64,000 nucleotides of DNA from assembly GCA_964057225.1 (NCBI GenBank), contig OZ059900.1, positions 21,777,638 to 21,841,637 of the forward strand, read 5' to 3'. The position numbers and the translations under genes are program-made. Under the pieces are notes generated by a model. It made no database searches, had not been told where the DNA came from, and was given only the letters and a program-made list of their open reading frames with translations. Shown here in pieces: positions 62,939 through 64,000 of the stretch. Source of the DNA: Auanema rhodensis. Taxonomy: Eukaryota; Nematoda; Chromadorea; Rhabditida; Rhabditidae. Within the stretch, counting starts at the first letter, position 1. Every line of letters begins with the position of its first letter.

Positions 62939-63963
62939 ACATGAAATCGTAAGTCAAAACCTTGTTTACAGCGAAATTTCCAAAAACTGGTTTTCCAGCA
63001 TAATAAAATATTTCTCATGGGAAATACTGTGTTTTCGTATTTTTCTAGTGTTCAGCATGTAAAATGCTTCATTTTAGTATGTAACACGCTGAAATTCGTT
63101 GCATTTGACGAATCATATGAACAAAAATCGATTTAATCAATATTAGCCATAAGGGGCGTGCCCTCAGAATATGCTAATTTCCTTAATTTTCTAACCCCTG
63201 TTTTTTTGTCGTGAAAGTGGAACTAGACGTTGTACGAACAATTTTGAGCTACGTTTCATTGACATTGCATGAGTTTGAACACATGAAATCGTAAGTCAAA
63301 ACCTTGTTTACAGCGAAATTTCCAAAAACTGGTTTTCCAGCATAATAAAATATTTCTCATGGGAAATACTGTGTTTTTGTATTTTTCTAGTGTTCAGCAT
63401 GTAAAATGCTTCATATTAGTATGTAACACGCTGAAATTCGTTGCATTTGACGACTCATATGAACAAAAATCGATTTAATCAATATTAGCCATAAGGGGCG
63501 TGCCCTCAGAATATGCTAATTTCCTTAATTTTCTAGCCCCTGTTTTTTGTCGTGAAAGTGGAACTAGACGTTGTACGAACAATTTTGAGCTAAGTTTCAT
63601 TGACATTGCATGAGTTTGAACACATGAAATCGTAAGTCAAAACCTTGTTTACAGCGAAATTTCCAAAAACTGGTTTTCCAGCATAATAAAATATTTCTCA
63701 TGGGAAATACTGTGTTTTCGTATTTTCCTAGTGTTCAGCATGTAAAATGCTTCATTTTAGTATGTAACACGCTGAAATTCGTTGCATTCGACGACTCATA
63801 TGAACAAAAATCGATTTAATCAATATTAGCCATAAGGGGCGTGCCCTCAGAATATGCTAATTTCCTTAATTTTCTAACCCCTGTTTTTTTGTCGTGAAAG
63901 TGGAACTAGACGTTGTACGAACAATTTTGAGCTAGGTTTCATTGACATTGCATGAGTTTGAAC
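62939..63963. repeat. Partial third copy of 8-mer segment (m185-m187)
   Basis: m185-m187 match m174-m176 (59177-60202) eleven monomers later: TTTTCGTATT with GACGAATCA and GCTACG; CATATTAG with CTAGCCCC and GCTAAG; TTTTCGTATTTTCCTAG with CATTCGACG. m186 has lost one T of the T7 tract. The match may continue past the window end. Confidence 0.88.
63281..63621. repeat. 341-bp monomer m186 (six-T tract)
   Basis: The only shortened unit in the window: the T7 tract has six T. Otherwise it matches m175. A homopolymer miscall in the reads is an alternative explanation. Confidence 0.88.
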
Positions 63964-64000
63964 ACATGAAATCGTAAGTCAAAACCTTGTTTACAGCGAA
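63964..64000. repeat. Partial monomer m188 (37 bases)
   Basis: The first 37 bases of the next unit, identical to consensus. The array continues beyond the window. Confidence 0.97.

Larger units (their letters stand above)
1..64000. repeat. Satellite DNA array, 342-bp unit, 187 full copies
   Basis: The same 342-bp unit recurs head to tail from the first to the last base with no intervening DNA. Unit starts were followed through the window; 187 complete units plus 37 bases give 64,000 exactly once eleven 1-bp length variants are counted (ten 343-bp, one 341-bp). Any two units differ from consensus at only a handful of bases, so homogeneity is very high. The unit is about 66% A+T with several A and T tracts. 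Its length is close to twice a nucleosome plus linker, a common satellite size class. Every reading frame is closed. The array is probably part of a larger heterochromatic block, since it runs off both window ends. The family itself is not one I can name. Confidence 0.99.

Noticed and set aside
63281-63621. Biological significance of the 341-bp monomer
   Set aside because: A single-T loss in a homopolymer is a common long-read error, so it is listed as a feature but not argued as a finding.
1-64000. Protein-coding tandem repeat, because 342 is divisible by three and frames stay in register across monomers
   Set aside because: I translated the consensus in all six frames. Each contains several stops per unit, and the longest open stretch is about 42 codons with no ATG at its start. 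Stops therefore recur every unit.
1-64000. CRISPR array
   Set aside because: The repeated unit is 342 bp and contiguous. There are no short repeats separated by unique spacers.
1-64000. Primate alpha satellite, suggested by 342 = 2 x 171
   Set aside because: The length coincidence is the only similarity; the sequence is not alpha satellite, and the two halves are not recognisably related.
1-64000. Transposon or LTR origin of the unit
   Set aside because: No terminal inverted repeats, target-site duplications, polyprotein fragments or primer-binding site are visible at any phase of the unit. Origin from a non-coding transposon segment cannot be excluded.
1-64000. Telomeric repeat or rDNA spacer
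   Set aside because: No short G-rich telomere motif array and no rRNA gene sequence is present.

Overview
The whole 64 kb window is a single, uninterrupted head-to-tail array of one satellite DNA. The unit is 342 bp. With the unit start set at the phase seen at base 1, there are 187 complete monomers (1-63963) and 37 bases of a 188th (63964-64000). 176 monomers are 342 bp, ten are 343 bp and one is 341 bp, which accounts exactly for the window length. No other DNA interrupts the array and both ends lie inside it. I find no protein gene, RNA gene, transposon or CRISPR array. Below, mN is the Nth monomer and 'site N' is a base position within the unit.

Organism: an array of this length and homogeneity points to eukaryotic pericentromeric, centromeric or other heterochromatic DNA. 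By my count the consensus is 34% G+C (57 C, 59 G of 342) and carries 10 CpG against about 9.8 expected by chance. Lack of CpG depletion argues weakly against heavily methylated vertebrate or plant heterochromatin and for an invertebrate such as an insect. I do not recognise the family and cannot name a species. It does not look like alpha satellite, telomeric repeat or rDNA.

Layout: monomers differ at a limited set of diagnostic bases, which allow the duplication history to be read. A 3-mer is repeated at 1-2054, a 6-mer at 3081-7184 and a 5-mer at 6159-9578. About 14 monomers (9237-14025) recur 5,815 bp downstream (15052-19839). A patchwork of 1-, 2-, 3- and 7-mer copies covers 19840-46862. 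At about 46.86 kb the variant repertoire changes sharply. 46863-55756 carries a new set of alleles including a 5-mer copied 6,157 bp away. 55757-61228 is an 8-mer (2,736 bp) present twice, and parts of it recur to the window end. No single higher-order register spans the window, as expected for repeated unequal exchange or local amplification of variable-length segments.

Within each unit several symmetric elements stand out: an 18-bp near-palindrome (sites 71-88) that is perfect in ten monomers, a nested dyad (sites 113-155), a GC-rich dyad (sites 215-226), and a CENP-B-box-like motif (sites 156-172) that is closer to consensus in nine monomers, all in the last 17 kb. All six frames of the consensus contain stops that recur in register because 342 is divisible by three. 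The array is non-coding; any role would be structural, through chromatin, nucleosome phasing, protein binding or satellite transcripts.
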